Shown here: one piece after another, positions 1 through 6,668 of the stretch
How the letters are laid out: every line of letters starts with the position of its first letter
Numbering within the stretch: position 1 is the stretch's first letter
Assembly (NCBI GenBank): GCA_002352125.1
Contig: DEHU01000299.1
Location: forward strand, 18,851-26,019
Direction: 5' to 3'
Source of the DNA: Competibacteraceae bacterium UBA2792
GTDB lineage: Bacteria > Pseudomonadota > Gammaproteobacteria > Competibacterales > Competibacteraceae
Length of the DNA stretch: 7,169 nucleotides
Notes under the pieces: generated by a model
What the model saw: the letters and a program-made list of their open reading frames with translations, nothing else
Databases searched by the model: none
Told to the model about the DNA's origin: nothing
Program-made: the position numbers and the translations under genes

Positions 1-176
1 ACGAACCGACCGGCAATCTGGATCGCCATAGCGCCGAGCACGTATTCGAATTGATGCTGGAACTCAATCGCGATCTGGGGACCAGTTTTGTCGTGGTCAC
101 TCACGATCCAGAGTTGGCGACCCGCATGGAGGCGATGTGGCGGTTGACGGATGGGGTATTGGTTAGAGAACGCTGA
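1..176 (+). CDS. lolD: Lipoprotein-release ABC transporter ATP-binding protein LolD, C-terminal fragment
   Basis: This is the 3' end of an ABC transporter ATPase; the first complete codon is at position 3 and the gene runs off the left edge. The visible 57 residues begin inside Walker B (EPTGNLD, with the preceding Asp codon cut by the edge) and D-loop. They continue through a helix ([17 protein letters not shown]) to the switch histidine in [13 protein letters not shown] and end in a short beta strand (LTDGVLV). The combination GNLD, LNRDLGT and THDPELA is characteristic of LolD rather than of other ABC ATPases. LolD powers LolCE, which extracts outer-membrane lipoproteins from the inner membrane and hands them to LolA. 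Only 14 bases separate its stop from comEC, so the two are probably co-transcribed. The assignment rests on the C-terminal third only. Confidence 0.9.
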   Translation, partial: EPTGNLDRHSAEHVFELMLELNRDLGTSFVVVTHDPELATRMEAMWRLTDGVLVRER

Positions 177-190
177 TCGGTCGGTGGCCG

Positions 191-2512
191 ATGCGTCTTG
201 GAACCATCGCCTTTCTGGCCGGAATTTTAATCCTGCACGCGTTGCCGGAGTTGCCGGTCCGAGATTGGGCCGCAACGTTACCGGTAGCGTTGCTGATTGC
301 GGTGTTGGTTCCTCGCTCGCGATTGCTGGCCTGGGGCGCGGCCGGATTTTTGTGGGCCTTGTGGTGGGCGTCGCCGCCAGCCTTGTTGCCGGCGGAGCTG
401 GAAGGGGCCGATCTGCAGATCGACGGTTGGATCGCGTCTATCCCCGACCGCGAGTACCGCAGCGTCCGTTTCGAGTTCTCGGTGGATCGGGCCATGCGCG
501 ACGAGCGGCCGGTCGCGTCGCTTGCAGGTCAACGCTTGCGCTTGTCGTGGTGGGACGATGCCGAGAGCGACGATGCGCCCACGCCGGAATCGCGGCCGGA
601 ATTACGAGTTGGCGACCGCTGGCGTTTCGCCGCGCGATTGAAGCGGCCACACGGGTTGTCGAATCCGGGCGGGTTCGATTACGAGCGTTGGTTGTACGCC
701 AAGGGTATCGTCGCTACGGGTAGCGTCCGCACCCAACCCTCTCTACACCTGCTCGCCCAGGCCGATCGTTATCCGATCGATCGGTATCGCCAGCAGATTG
801 CCGAAAACTTTGCCAGACTGCTTCCCGGCAATCCTTTTGTCGGCGTTCTGGTGGCGCTAGCGATTGGAGAGGAGGGCGGCATCACCCCTTGGCAATGGGA
901 TGTGTTCAACCGTGTCGGGGTCGGTCATCTAATGTCGGTTTCCGGCTCGCATATCGGGTTGGTAGCCGGCATGGTGTTCGCGCTGACCTGGGGTATTTGG
1001 AGCTGGATTCCGGCGCTGGCGTTACGCTGGCCCGCCGCGCGCGCAGCGGCGGTGGCGGCTTTGGGAGGAGCGGGCGGCTACGCGTTGATATCGGGTTTGT
1101 CGGTGCCGGCGCAGCGCTCGTTTCTGATGGTGGCGGTGGCGATGCTGGCGCTCGTTGCCCAACGGCCCGCCGCACCTAGCCGGATTCTGGCGCTGGCTTT
1201 ACTGGTGGTGCTGGTCGTCGATCCCAGCGCCCCGCTGCTGGCAGGATTTTGGCTATCGTTCGGCGCGGTAGCGGTCATTCTCTATTCGGTCAGCGGTCGT
1301 TGGCGCGAAGATCGGCTGCTCGGTCAAACCGTCGGTTTGCAGATCGATATCACCTTGGCGCTCTTGCCGCCGACGCTGGTGTTTTTTCAGCAATTCCCGT
1401 TGCTGTCACCGCTGGCCAATCTCCTCGCGATTCCGTGGGTCGGTTGCACGGTGTTGCCGTTAAGCTTGCTGGCCGCTTTGATAGAACCTTTGAGCGCAAC
1501 GGCGCAGTCGGCGTTGCTGGAACTGGCGGCACTGACCATGGACGGTTTATGGCAGATTCTCGCTTGGCTGGATCGCTTGCCCGGTATGGTGTTGTACCGT
1601 CCGGCGCCGCCGTTGTGGACGCTGGCGTTTGCGCTGCCGGGCGTAGCGCTTTTGCTCGCGCCGCGCGGCTCGCCGAGCCGCTGGTTAGGGTTGCCGCTGT
1701 GTTTGCCGCTGCTGTGGCCACCTGCCGTCGCGCCGGAGCCGGGCGGCTTCTGGGTTACGCTGCTGGACGTTGGCCAAGGGCTGGCGGCGGTGGTGCGGAC
1801 TCAGAATCACGCTCTGGTCTACGATACCGGCCCTCGATTGGGTGCGACGCTCGATGCCGGCCGAGCGGTACTCGTGCCGTTCCTGCGCCAACAGGGCATC
1901 GCGCGGGTAGACGCCTTGCTGATCAGCCACGCCGACAAACAGCATACCGGCGGCGTGCGGTCGCTGCGGGAGTCGATGCCGGTGGCACAGGTTCTGACCA
2001 GTTCCTTGGAAGCGACACCCATCGACGGAGCCGAATCCTGCCGGGCCGGCCAAGCATGGGAATGGGAAGGCGTGCAATTTCGAATATTGCATCCGCCGAC
2101 GCATGGATTTAGCGGGGACGACGCTTCCTGCGTGCTGCAAGTGGAGGGTGCAGCGGGCCGGGTATTGTTGCCGGGCGACATCGAAACCCGCGCGGAAGCC
2201 GCTTTGGTCGCAACGTATGGAACCGGCTTAGCCGCCGATGTGCTGATTGCCCCGCATCACGGCCATCGCGACCTATCGGCTCAAGGTTTTTTGGACGCGG
2301 TGCACCCCCGATACATCCTGTTTGCCACCGGTTACCGCAACCGTTTCGGCTATCCGCGCCCCGAAACCGTGGCGCGCTATAGTGCGACCGGCGCGGTGCT
2401 GCTCGACACGGCCTACGAAGGCGCGCTGACGTTTCGATTGGAGCCGGGGCAACCGCTGGCGCCGCCGGAAGGTTATCGGCATGATCGCCGCCATTACTGG
2501 ACTGCGCCTTGA
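191..2512 (+). CDS. comEC: DNA internalization/competence protein ComEC/Rec2
   Basis: At 773 residues this is a full-length ComEC, the inner-membrane channel for single-stranded DNA in natural transformation. Residues 1-70 are hydrophobic helices followed by an OB-fold-like DUF4131 region that ends in the family signature NPGGFDYERW (158-167). The competence core follows, with HLMSVSGSHIGL at 246-257 and many membrane segments to about residue 515. A C-terminal metallo-beta-lactamase domain starts at LLDVGQG (524-530) and has DTG (545-547), SHADKQHTGG (579-588), LPGDIE (660-665) and APHHGH (687-692). The usual metal motif is HxDxDH; here the second Asp is Gln584, while His580, Asp582 and His585 are kept. 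The ATG at 191 follows lolD by 14 bases with only a weak purine stretch before it. No comEA or pilus genes are in view, so competence itself cannot be inferred; the gene is widely conserved at this locus. Confidence 0.96.
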   Translation: MRLGTIAFLAGILILHALPELPVRDWAATLPVALLIAVLVPRSRLLAWGAAGFLWALWWASPPALLPAELEGADLQIDGWIASIPDREYRSVRFEFSVDRAMRDERPVASLAGQRLRLSWWDDAESDDAPTPESRPELRVGDRWRFAARLKRPHGLSNPGGFDYERWLYAKGIVATGSVRTQPSLHLLAQADRYPIDRYRQQIAENFARLLPGNPFVGVLVALAIGEEGGITPWQWDVFNRVGVGHLMSVSGSHIGLVAGMVFALTWGIWSWIPALALRWPAARAAAVAALGGAGGYALISGLSVPAQRSFLMVAVAMLALVAQRPAAPSRILALALLVVLVVDPSAPLLAGFWLSFGAVAVILYSVSGRWREDRLLGQTVGLQIDITLALLPPTLVFFQQFPLLSPLANLLAIPWVGCTVLPLSLLAALIEPLSATAQSALLELAALTMDGLWQILAWLDRLPGMVLYRPAPPLWTLAFALPGVALLLAPRGSPSRWLGLPLCLPLLWPPAVAPEPGGFWVTLLDVGQGLAAVVRTQNHALVYDTGPRLGATLDAGRAVLVPFLRQQGIARVDALLISHADKQHTGGVRSLRESMPVAQVLTSSLEATPIDGAESCRAGQAWEWEGVQFRILHPPTHGFSGDDASCVLQVEGAAGRVLLPGDIETRAEAALVATYGTGLAADVLIAPHHGHRDLSAQGFLDAVHPRYILFATGYRNRFGYPRPETVARYSATGAVLLDTAYEGALTFRLEPGQPLAPPEGYRHDRRHYWTAP

Positions 2513-2535
2513 TGTGGCTTTTGCGCCAAATCCAG

Positions 2536-2541
2536 TATTAT
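2536..2541 (+). promoter_or_regulatory. Possible -10 element upstream of exbB
   Basis: The 81-base gap between comEC and exbB is the only real space in an otherwise packed run of genes and contains TATTAT, one base from the sigma-70 -10 consensus. I see no convincing -35 box at 16-18 bases upstream, so this is a weak candidate for an internal promoter that would let exbB to kdsB be transcribed apart from comEC. Confidence 0.2.
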
Positions 2542-2581
2542 GACCGCCCATTTACGAGAGCCGAGTAGCGATGCGAACGAT

Positions 2582-2587
2582 GGAGGA
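2582..2587 (+). promoter_or_regulatory. Shine-Dalgarno site of exbB
   Basis: GGAGGA lies six bases before a GTG codon at 2594. It is the strongest ribosome-binding site in the window and decides the start of exbB: the nearby ATG codons at 2571 and 2580 are in another frame and do not open the ExbB reading frame. Confidence 0.75.
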
Positions 2588-2593
2588 TAGGGC

Positions 2594-3259
2594 GTGCTCG
2601 ATCTGATCGAGGCCGGTGGCTGGTTGATGGTGCCGATCTTGGTTTGTTCGCTGGTGGCAGCGACGATCATCGTCGAGCGGTTGTTGGCGTTGCGGCGGGC
2701 CAGAGTATTGCCAGAGCGGCTGGTCGCTATCCTGCGCCTTTGGGCGGAACAGGGCCTTGTCGGCCGGCGAGACGTGGATTCGTTGCCGCTCGACTCGCCG
2801 CTGGGCCGGATCGTGGCGGCTGGCCTGAGCTGTCGCGGTCGCGGCCGGGAGATCCTGCGCGAGCGCGTCGAGGATACCGGCCGCCATGTAGTGCACGAGC
2901 TGGAACGGTTTCTAAACGCGTTAGGCACAATTGCCGCCATCAGTCCGTTATTGGGATTGCTCGGCACCGTAGCGGGGATGATTAAAATCTTTCGGATCGT
3001 CTCGGTGCAGGGCAACAGCAATTTTGGTCTGTTGTCGATAGGTATCGCCGAAGCGTTGGTAACTACCGCCGCTGGCTTAGCCGTTGCGATTCCCAGTTTG
3101 TTGTTTTACCGTTATTTCCGTGCTCGGATCGACGAATTGGTGGTGCGGATCGAGCAGGAAACTTTGGAGTTGATCGACTTGTTGGATGCCGGAGCGCCCG
3201 AATCGGAGCAACCTGATCTGCCAGCAAATATCGCGGCGAGCAAGGAACGAACGCCATGA
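2594..3259 (+). CDS. exbB: MotA/TolQ/ExbB proton channel family protein
   Basis: This 221-residue protein is the channel-forming subunit of an ExbB/ExbD-type motor, which uses the proton gradient across the inner membrane to drive work in the periplasm or at the outer membrane. It has the three membrane segments of the family, at about residues 7-28, 108-132 and 146-172. The second contains LLGLLGTVAGMI (119-130) and the third GIAEALVTTAAGLAVAIP (150-167). Glu153 and Thr158, with Thr125 in the second segment, sit where the pore-lining residues of E. coli ExbB (Glu176, Thr181, Thr148) are expected. Translation starts at GTG behind a strong ribosome-binding site. The stop overlaps the exbD start by four bases (ATGA). 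It could be named TolQ-like, but no tolA, tolB or pal gene lies nearby, and no tonB either, so its energised partner is unknown. Confidence 0.92.
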   Translation: MLDLIEAGGWLMVPILVCSLVAATIIVERLLALRRARVLPERLVAILRLWAEQGLVGRRDVDSLPLDSPLGRIVAAGLSCRGRGREILRERVEDTGRHVVHELERFLNALGTIAAISPLLGLLGTVAGMIKIFRIVSVQGNSNFGLLSIGIAEALVTTAAGLAVAIPSLLFYRYFRARIDELVVRIEQETLELIDLLDAGAPESEQPDLPANIAASKERTP

Positions 3260-3720
3260 ATCTGCGTCCCCGCCGTCGCGAGGAACCGGAGATCAATCTG
3301 GTGCCGATGATCGATGTCGTGCTGGTGCTGTTGATTTTCTTCATGGTCGCCACCAGCCTGCGCCACCAATCGGAACTGGAAATTCGCTTGCCCGAAGCTT
3401 CCGGAAAACCAGTGCCGGGCGATGTGGCGCAATTGGAAATAGACATCGACGCCGCCGGCCGTTATGCCGTCAACGGCCGTTCGCTGGCTTCGACCGATGC
3501 GGCAACTTTGAAAGCGAGCTTGCTGGCCGAAACCGGGGGCCGCATATTGCCGCTGACGATCAGCGCCGATGGCCGAACTCCACACCAAGCCGTAGTGACG
3601 GCGCTGGATGTCGCTGGCCAACTGGGCATCGAACGGCTGGCCATCGCCACGGTGAACGAACCGACCGCACCGGCTTTGCCCGTTACATCCGACGCCGTGC
3701 CACCCTCGGATTCTCGATGA
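3256..3720 (+). CDS. exbD: Biopolymer transport protein ExbD/TolR family
   Basis: This 154-residue protein is the partner of the preceding ExbB. A short basic cytoplasmic end (RPRRR) leads to the family signature EINLVPMIDVVLVLLIFFMV (residues 12-31), a single membrane helix carrying the conserved proton-carrying Asp20, equivalent to Asp25 of E. coli ExbD. The rest is a periplasmic domain of about 100 residues that ends in the typical sequence around HQAVVTALDVAGQLGIERLAIAT, followed by a Pro/Ala/Ser-rich tail of about 25 residues. It overlaps exbB and lpxK by four bases each, so ExbB and ExbD are likely made in a coupled manner. The length is normal for the family. Confidence 0.93.
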   Translation: MNLRPRRREEPEINLVPMIDVVLVLLIFFMVATSLRHQSELEIRLPEASGKPVPGDVAQLEIDIDAAGRYAVNGRSLASTDAATLKASLLAETGGRILPLTISADGRTPHQAVVTALDVAGQLGIERLAIATVNEPTAPALPVTSDAVPPSDSR

Positions 3721-4790
3721 TGACTTGGCTGGATCGTTACGGATATTCGCTGAACTGGGTTTCTGTGTTGTTGTGGCCGCTCAGCCTGTTGTTCGGTGCG
3801 ATGGTGTGGGTTCGGCGGTGGCTGTACGTCCAGGGTTTGTCGAAAAGCGAAGAGCTTGGTGTGCCGGTGATCGTGGTCGGCAACATCAGCGTCGGCGGTA
3901 CGGGTAAGACGCCACTGGTAGCATGGCTAGTAGAGCTGGTGCGAGGGGCCGGTTACAAACCTGGCGTGGTCAGTCGCGGCTACGGTGGACAGTCGGCGGA
4001 ATGGCCTCGATACGTCACGATCGACAGCGATCCATACCAAGTCGGGGACGAACCGGTATTGCTGGCGCGACGTTGCCGGTGTCCAGTGGTAGTGGGACCG
4101 GATCGCGTGGCGGCGGCGCGGATGCTCCTCGACACTTACGATTGCAACGTCATCGTCAGCGACGACGGCTTGCAGCATTATCGTCTGTCCCGCGATATCG
4201 AAATTGCCGTAGTGGACGGATTTCGGCGACTGGGCAATGCGGCTTGTCTGCCCGCAGGACCGTTGCGGGAGCCGCCCTCCCGGCTGCGCGAAGTGGATTT
4301 CGTGGTCGGCAATGGCGTGGCTCGCGGTGGCGAATATCTCATGTCTCTGCACGGCGAGACGGCCGTGAACCTCGGCGATTCCTGCATCAGCGCGGCGCTG
4401 GCCGGTTTTCGGGGCGGGACGGTGCACGCCGTGGCGGGTATCGGCGATCCGGGGCGGTTTTTCGATCATCTGCGACGTGCCCAACTGCGGATCATGGAGC
4501 ATCCATTTCCGGATCACTGCGCTTTCCGCGCCGAAGATTTGCACTTCCGAGAAGATTTGCCGGTACTAATGACAGAAAAAGATGCGATCAAGTGTCGTCT
4601 GATCGCGCCAGACGGTTGCTGGTACGTGCCGGTCAGCGCGCAACTGGAGCCGGAATTCGAGGAACAAATGCTCAAGCGGTTGGCGATGGTGGCCATGGCC
4701 AAAGGGATACGTCGCCGGCAAGAAGATACGAATCGTGGCAACGGCGCGAAAACCAAACCCGATGCTTCCCGACCGCGAGGTGAAGAATGA
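3717..4790 (+). CDS. lpxK: Tetraacyldisaccharide 4'-kinase LpxK
   Basis: LpxK phosphorylates the 4' position of the tetraacyl-disaccharide-1-phosphate to make lipid IVA at the cytoplasmic face of the inner membrane. A membrane-associating N-terminal helix (about residues 13-33) precedes the P-loop GGTGKTP (60-66). Next come the family motif DEPVLLARR, the conserved DDGLQH (149-154), the FPDH segment with His267, and TEKDAIKC (286-293). The start is one of two adjacent ATG codons (3717 and 3720). The first gives a four-base ATGA overlap with exbD, the second a one-base overlap, and no Shine-Dalgarno site decides between them. The open frame continues upstream to 3186, but that part is only a shadow of exbD. 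At 357 residues it is somewhat longer than the usual 325-340, the excess being a polar, basic C-terminal tail from about residue 326. Confidence 0.96.
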   Translation: MMTWLDRYGYSLNWVSVLLWPLSLLFGAMVWVRRWLYVQGLSKSEELGVPVIVVGNISVGGTGKTPLVAWLVELVRGAGYKPGVVSRGYGGQSAEWPRYVTIDSDPYQVGDEPVLLARRCRCPVVVGPDRVAAARMLLDTYDCNVIVSDDGLQHYRLSRDIEIAVVDGFRRLGNAACLPAGPLREPPSRLREVDFVVGNGVARGGEYLMSLHGETAVNLGDSCISAALAGFRGGTVHAVAGIGDPGRFFDHLRRAQLRIMEHPFPDHCAFRAEDLHFREDLPVLMTEKDAIKCRLIAPDGCWYVPVSAQLEPEFEEQMLKRLAMVAMAKGIRRRQEDTNRGNGAKTKPDASRPRGEE

Positions 4791-4978
4791 TGGACAAAAA
4801 ATTGCTGGATATTCTGGTGTGTCCTGTCAGCAAAGCGCCGCTGGTGTACGACAAAACGCGACAAGAGTTGATCTGCAAGGAAAGCCGGTTGGCCTATCCG
4901 GTTCGCGATGGCATTCCGGTGATGCTGGAAGCCGAAGCGCGGCGTTTGACCGACGAAGAGGTCGGCTCGAATGCATGA
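4790..4978 (+). CDS. ycaR: UPF0434/Trm112 family small protein (YcaR-like)
   Basis: This 62-residue protein matches the YcaR family found between lpxK and kdsB in many gammaproteobacteria: it begins [13 protein letters not shown] and has ELIC followed by [13 protein letters not shown] (34-46). Its molecular role is not established; the fold is related to the zinc-ribbon-like Trm112 activator of methyltransferases. Only Cys11 and Cys29 remain. The CPxC pair is broken (Ser14), so classic four-cysteine zinc binding is not possible, as in some other family members. Two adjacent ATG codons are available at 4787 and 4790. The second is preferred because GAGGTGA (4777-4783) sits six bases before it and because homologues start with Met-Asp. 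It overlaps the lpxK stop by one base (four if 4787 is used) and the kdsB start by eight. Confidence 0.9.
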   Translation: MDKKLLDILVCPVSKAPLVYDKTRQELICKESRLAYPVRDGIPVMLEAEARRLTDEEVGSNA

Positions 4979-5762
4979 ATCTGGGCCGCGATTCCGGGTC
5001 GCGATTCCGGCCCGGTACGCTTCGACCCGGCTACCCGGCAAGCCGCTACGATTGCTGGCCGGTCGGCCGTTACTGGAACACGTCTACCGGCGAGCGCTCG
5101 CCAGCGGTGCCCTGGACGTGATCGTCGCCACCGACGACCCGCGCATCCGGGAGGCAGCCGAACGTTTTGGTGCAACGGTATGCATGACCTCGTCCGAGCA
5201 TCCATCGGGCACCGACCGCTTGGCGGAAGTGGCGTTGCAATGCGGTTGGCCGGACGACGCCCTCGTGGTCAACGTGCAGGGCGACGAGCCGCAAATACCG
5301 CCGGCCTTGATCCGGCAGGTGGCGGCGGAGTTGGAGGCGCATCCTGCCGCCGGCATCGCGACAGCTTGCGTGCGGATTCGTCAAACGGAGGAGGTGTTCG
5401 ACCCGAACGTGGTCAAAGTGGTGCGGGATCGCGAAGGGTTCGCGCTGTATTTCAGCCGCGCGCCGATTCCCTGGCAACGCGAGCTGTTCCGGGTTGGGGC
5501 GGAGCAATTGACCGAGCTGCCGGCGGACATCGCTTGGTTTCGTCACGTCGGGCTTTATGCTTATCGCGTGGCGGTGCTGCGCGATTTTCCGCGCTTGACG
5601 CCCGCACCGAGCGAGCGGGCCGAATCGTTGGAGCAGTTGCGCGCGTTGTGGCACGGCATCCGCATTCATGTGGCCGAAGCGGCCGAGGCGCCGCCGCCGG
5701 GCGTGGATACCGAAGCCGATTTGGTCCGGGTAGCGGCGGGATGGACAGATTCAGATCAATAG
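4971..5762 (+). CDS. kdsB: 3-deoxy-manno-octulosonate cytidylyltransferase (CMP-Kdo synthetase)
   Basis: KdsB couples Kdo to CTP to give CMP-Kdo, the activated sugar added to lipid IVA by WaaA. The 263-residue sequence has the nucleotide-binding start [17 protein letters not shown] (10-26) and HPSGTDR (77-83). VNVQGDEP (100-107) carries the metal ligand Asp105, and SRAPIPW follows in the second half. The C-terminal GVDTEADL contains Asp246, matching the second magnesium ligand of the family. The ATG at 4971 lies inside the end of the preceding small gene (eight-base overlap) and is preceded by AGAGG nine bases upstream, so translation is probably coupled. It is slightly longer than the E. coli enzyme (248 residues). 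The 3' end overlaps the convergent small gene by 12 bases and no hairpin terminator is visible after it. Confidence 0.97.
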   Translation: MHESGPRFRVAIPARYASTRLPGKPLRLLAGRPLLEHVYRRALASGALDVIVATDDPRIREAAERFGATVCMTSSEHPSGTDRLAEVALQCGWPDDALVVNVQGDEPQIPPALIRQVAAELEAHPAAGIATACVRIRQTEEVFDPNVVKVVRDREGFALYFSRAPIPWQRELFRVGAEQLTELPADIAWFRHVGLYAYRVAVLRDFPRLTPAPSERAESLEQLRALWHGIRIHVAEAAEAPPPGVDTEADLVRVAAGWTDSDQ

Positions 5763-6020
5763 ATCGAAGGTGGCTAATTCCGGCAGATCGGGATTGAAGC
5801 CGTCACGATGGGTGTTGAGCACGGCCACGGTGAAAGTTCTGGGCAGCCGGTCGCCCGCATCGCCGTACTGGTTGGGATGAATGATCTTGTGGTCGTGGCG
5901 GTCGCGCAGTACCAAAGCCGATTCGTCGGCCAGAATTTCGATGACTTGGCAAGGCATATCTTGATAGGTCAAAGATTGACCCAGCAAGATTTTCAATTTG
6001 TCGGAATCAACGCGCAACAT
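5751..6020 (-). CDS. Unrecognised small conserved-looking protein, antisense to the operon
   Basis: I do not recognise this 89-residue protein. It starts at an ATG (complement of 6018-6020) and reads MLRVDSDKLKILLGQSLTYQ, then a segment of alternating hydrophobic residues (QVIEILADESALVLRDRHDH), a turn region (NQYGDAGDR), and another strand-like stretch (TFTVAVLN), ending in ATFDLLI. There is no signal peptide, membrane helix or cysteine motif (a single Cys24). The pattern suggests a small cytoplasmic beta-rich domain; that is an inference. The frame stays open upstream to 6164, but the upstream part is arginine/serine/proline-rich, overlaps the phosphatase gene and looks like shadow. No good Shine-Dalgarno site precedes the chosen start. 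The stop overlaps the end of kdsB by 12 bases. Protein-like composition, and its filling of the whole gap between two genes, argue that it is real. Confidence 0.75.
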   Translation of the reverse strand: MLRVDSDKLKILLGQSLTYQDMPCQVIEILADESALVLRDRHDHKIIHPNQYGDAGDRLPRTFTVAVLNTHRDGFNPDLPELATFDLLI

Positions 6021-6118
6021 GGGCGGTAGCAACCAAGGTGATCGAATCCAAGATCGTAAAGGTGATCCGTGCGCTGTTCGGTTCCCGGCAGCGTTCGGAC
6101 GAGGCGAAAGCGAAAGCG

Positions 6119-6598
6119 ATGGTGAGAATACTGTTTGTTTGCATGGGTAATATTTGCCGGTCACCGCTGGCGGAGGGTGTATTTCGGCGGATGTTGGAGG
6201 GAGCCGGTTTGACCGACGCGGTCTACGTCGATTCGGCTGGTACCCATTCTTATCACGTCGGTGCGCCGCCCGATAGCCGCAGCCAAGCGACGGCTTTGCG
6301 CCGAGGCGTCGATCTGCGGGGAATCCGCGCTCGCCAAGTAACGGTAGCCGATTTCGCCGAATTCGACTACGTGTTGGCGATGGACCGCGACAATTTCGAG
6401 CACCTGCTGGGGTTGTGCCGACAACCGGAATTGCAGCGTCGCGTCCAGTTGTTCATGGACTATGCGCCAGATCTGCCAGAACGGGAGGTGCCCGATCCGT
6501 ATTACGGTGGCCCGAGCGGTTTTGAGCGGGTGATGGATTTGGTCGAGGAAGCGGCTCAAGGATTACTGGTTCGCATCCGCGAGCGTTACCGGATTTAA
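6119..6598 (+). CDS. Low-molecular-weight protein-tyrosine-phosphatase
   Basis: This 159-residue protein is a cytoplasmic phosphatase of the Wzb/PtpA family, which removes phosphate from tyrosine residues, often on polysaccharide-synthesis kinases. The P-loop is at the N-terminus, VCMGNICRSP, with the nucleophile Cys8 and Arg14 spaced CX5R. The general acid is Asp126 in PDPYYGG (125-131), followed by the usual C-terminal helix (FERVMDLVEEAAQGLL). The ATG at 6119 places the P-loop where the family has it and gives normal length, although its ribosome site is poor. The frame continues upstream to a GTG at 6038, which would add 27 residues with a basic amphipathic character. No tyrosine kinase or capsule export gene is in the window; a phosphatase gene after kdsB is typical of Pseudomonas-like loci. 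A strong hairpin lies 23 bases past the stop. Confidence 0.94.
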   Translation: MVRILFVCMGNICRSPLAEGVFRRMLEGAGLTDAVYVDSAGTHSYHVGAPPDSRSQATALRRGVDLRGIRARQVTVADFAEFDYVLAMDRDNFEHLLGLCRQPELQRRVQLFMDYAPDLPEREVPDPYYGGPSGFERVMDLVEEAAQGLLVRIRERYRI

Positions 6599-6620
6599 AG
6601 CGGCCGCCGTGTGAGCACCG

Positions 6621-6650
6621 AAAAAAACGGGGCTGGAATTCCAGCCCCGT
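6621..6650 (-). terminator. Intrinsic terminator of the minus-strand gene, possibly bidirectional
   Basis: Positions 6627-6650 form a perfect 24-base palindrome: a ten-base GC-rich arm (ACGGGGCTGG), the loop AATT, and the complementary arm. Read on the minus strand the hairpin is followed by seven T residues (complement of 6621-6627), a textbook rho-independent terminator 19 bases past the stop codon of the minus-strand gene. On the plus strand it is followed only by CGCGTTTCT, so it would stop transcription from the phosphatase gene less well, though it can still stall or protect that transcript's 3' end. Confidence 0.9.
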
Positions 6651-6668
6651 CGCGTTTCTGGCTTTAAG

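Noticed and set aside
151..723. Long plus-strand open frame across the lolD-comEC junction, and similar frames at 1249-2112, 2644-2985, 3923-4783 and 5180-5797
   Set aside because: They overlap confidently identified genes in another frame and have the Arg/Gly/Ala-rich composition of shadow frames in GC-rich DNA.
773..784. Perfect 12-base palindrome CCGATCGATCGG
   Set aside because: It lies inside comEC, encodes ordinary residues (Pro-Ile-Asp-Arg) and has no second copy or other operator-like context.
3186..3716. Upstream extension of the lpxK frame suggesting a 534-residue protein
   Set aside because: The added part lies over exbB/exbD in another frame and is Arg/Gly-rich without family motifs; LpxK begins at the tandem ATG near 3717.
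5070..5669. 199-codon minus-strand open frame antisense to kdsB, and a similar one at 3112-3621 antisense to exbBD
   Set aside because: Both mirror strongly conserved genes and have shadow-type composition (Arg, His, Gln and Ala rich) with no recognisable motif.
6021..6164. Extension of the small minus-strand gene to a start at 6164 (137 residues)
   Set aside because: The extra residues are Ser/Pro/Arg-rich, overlap the phosphatase P-loop coding region and differ in character from the rest; the start at 6020 is more likely.
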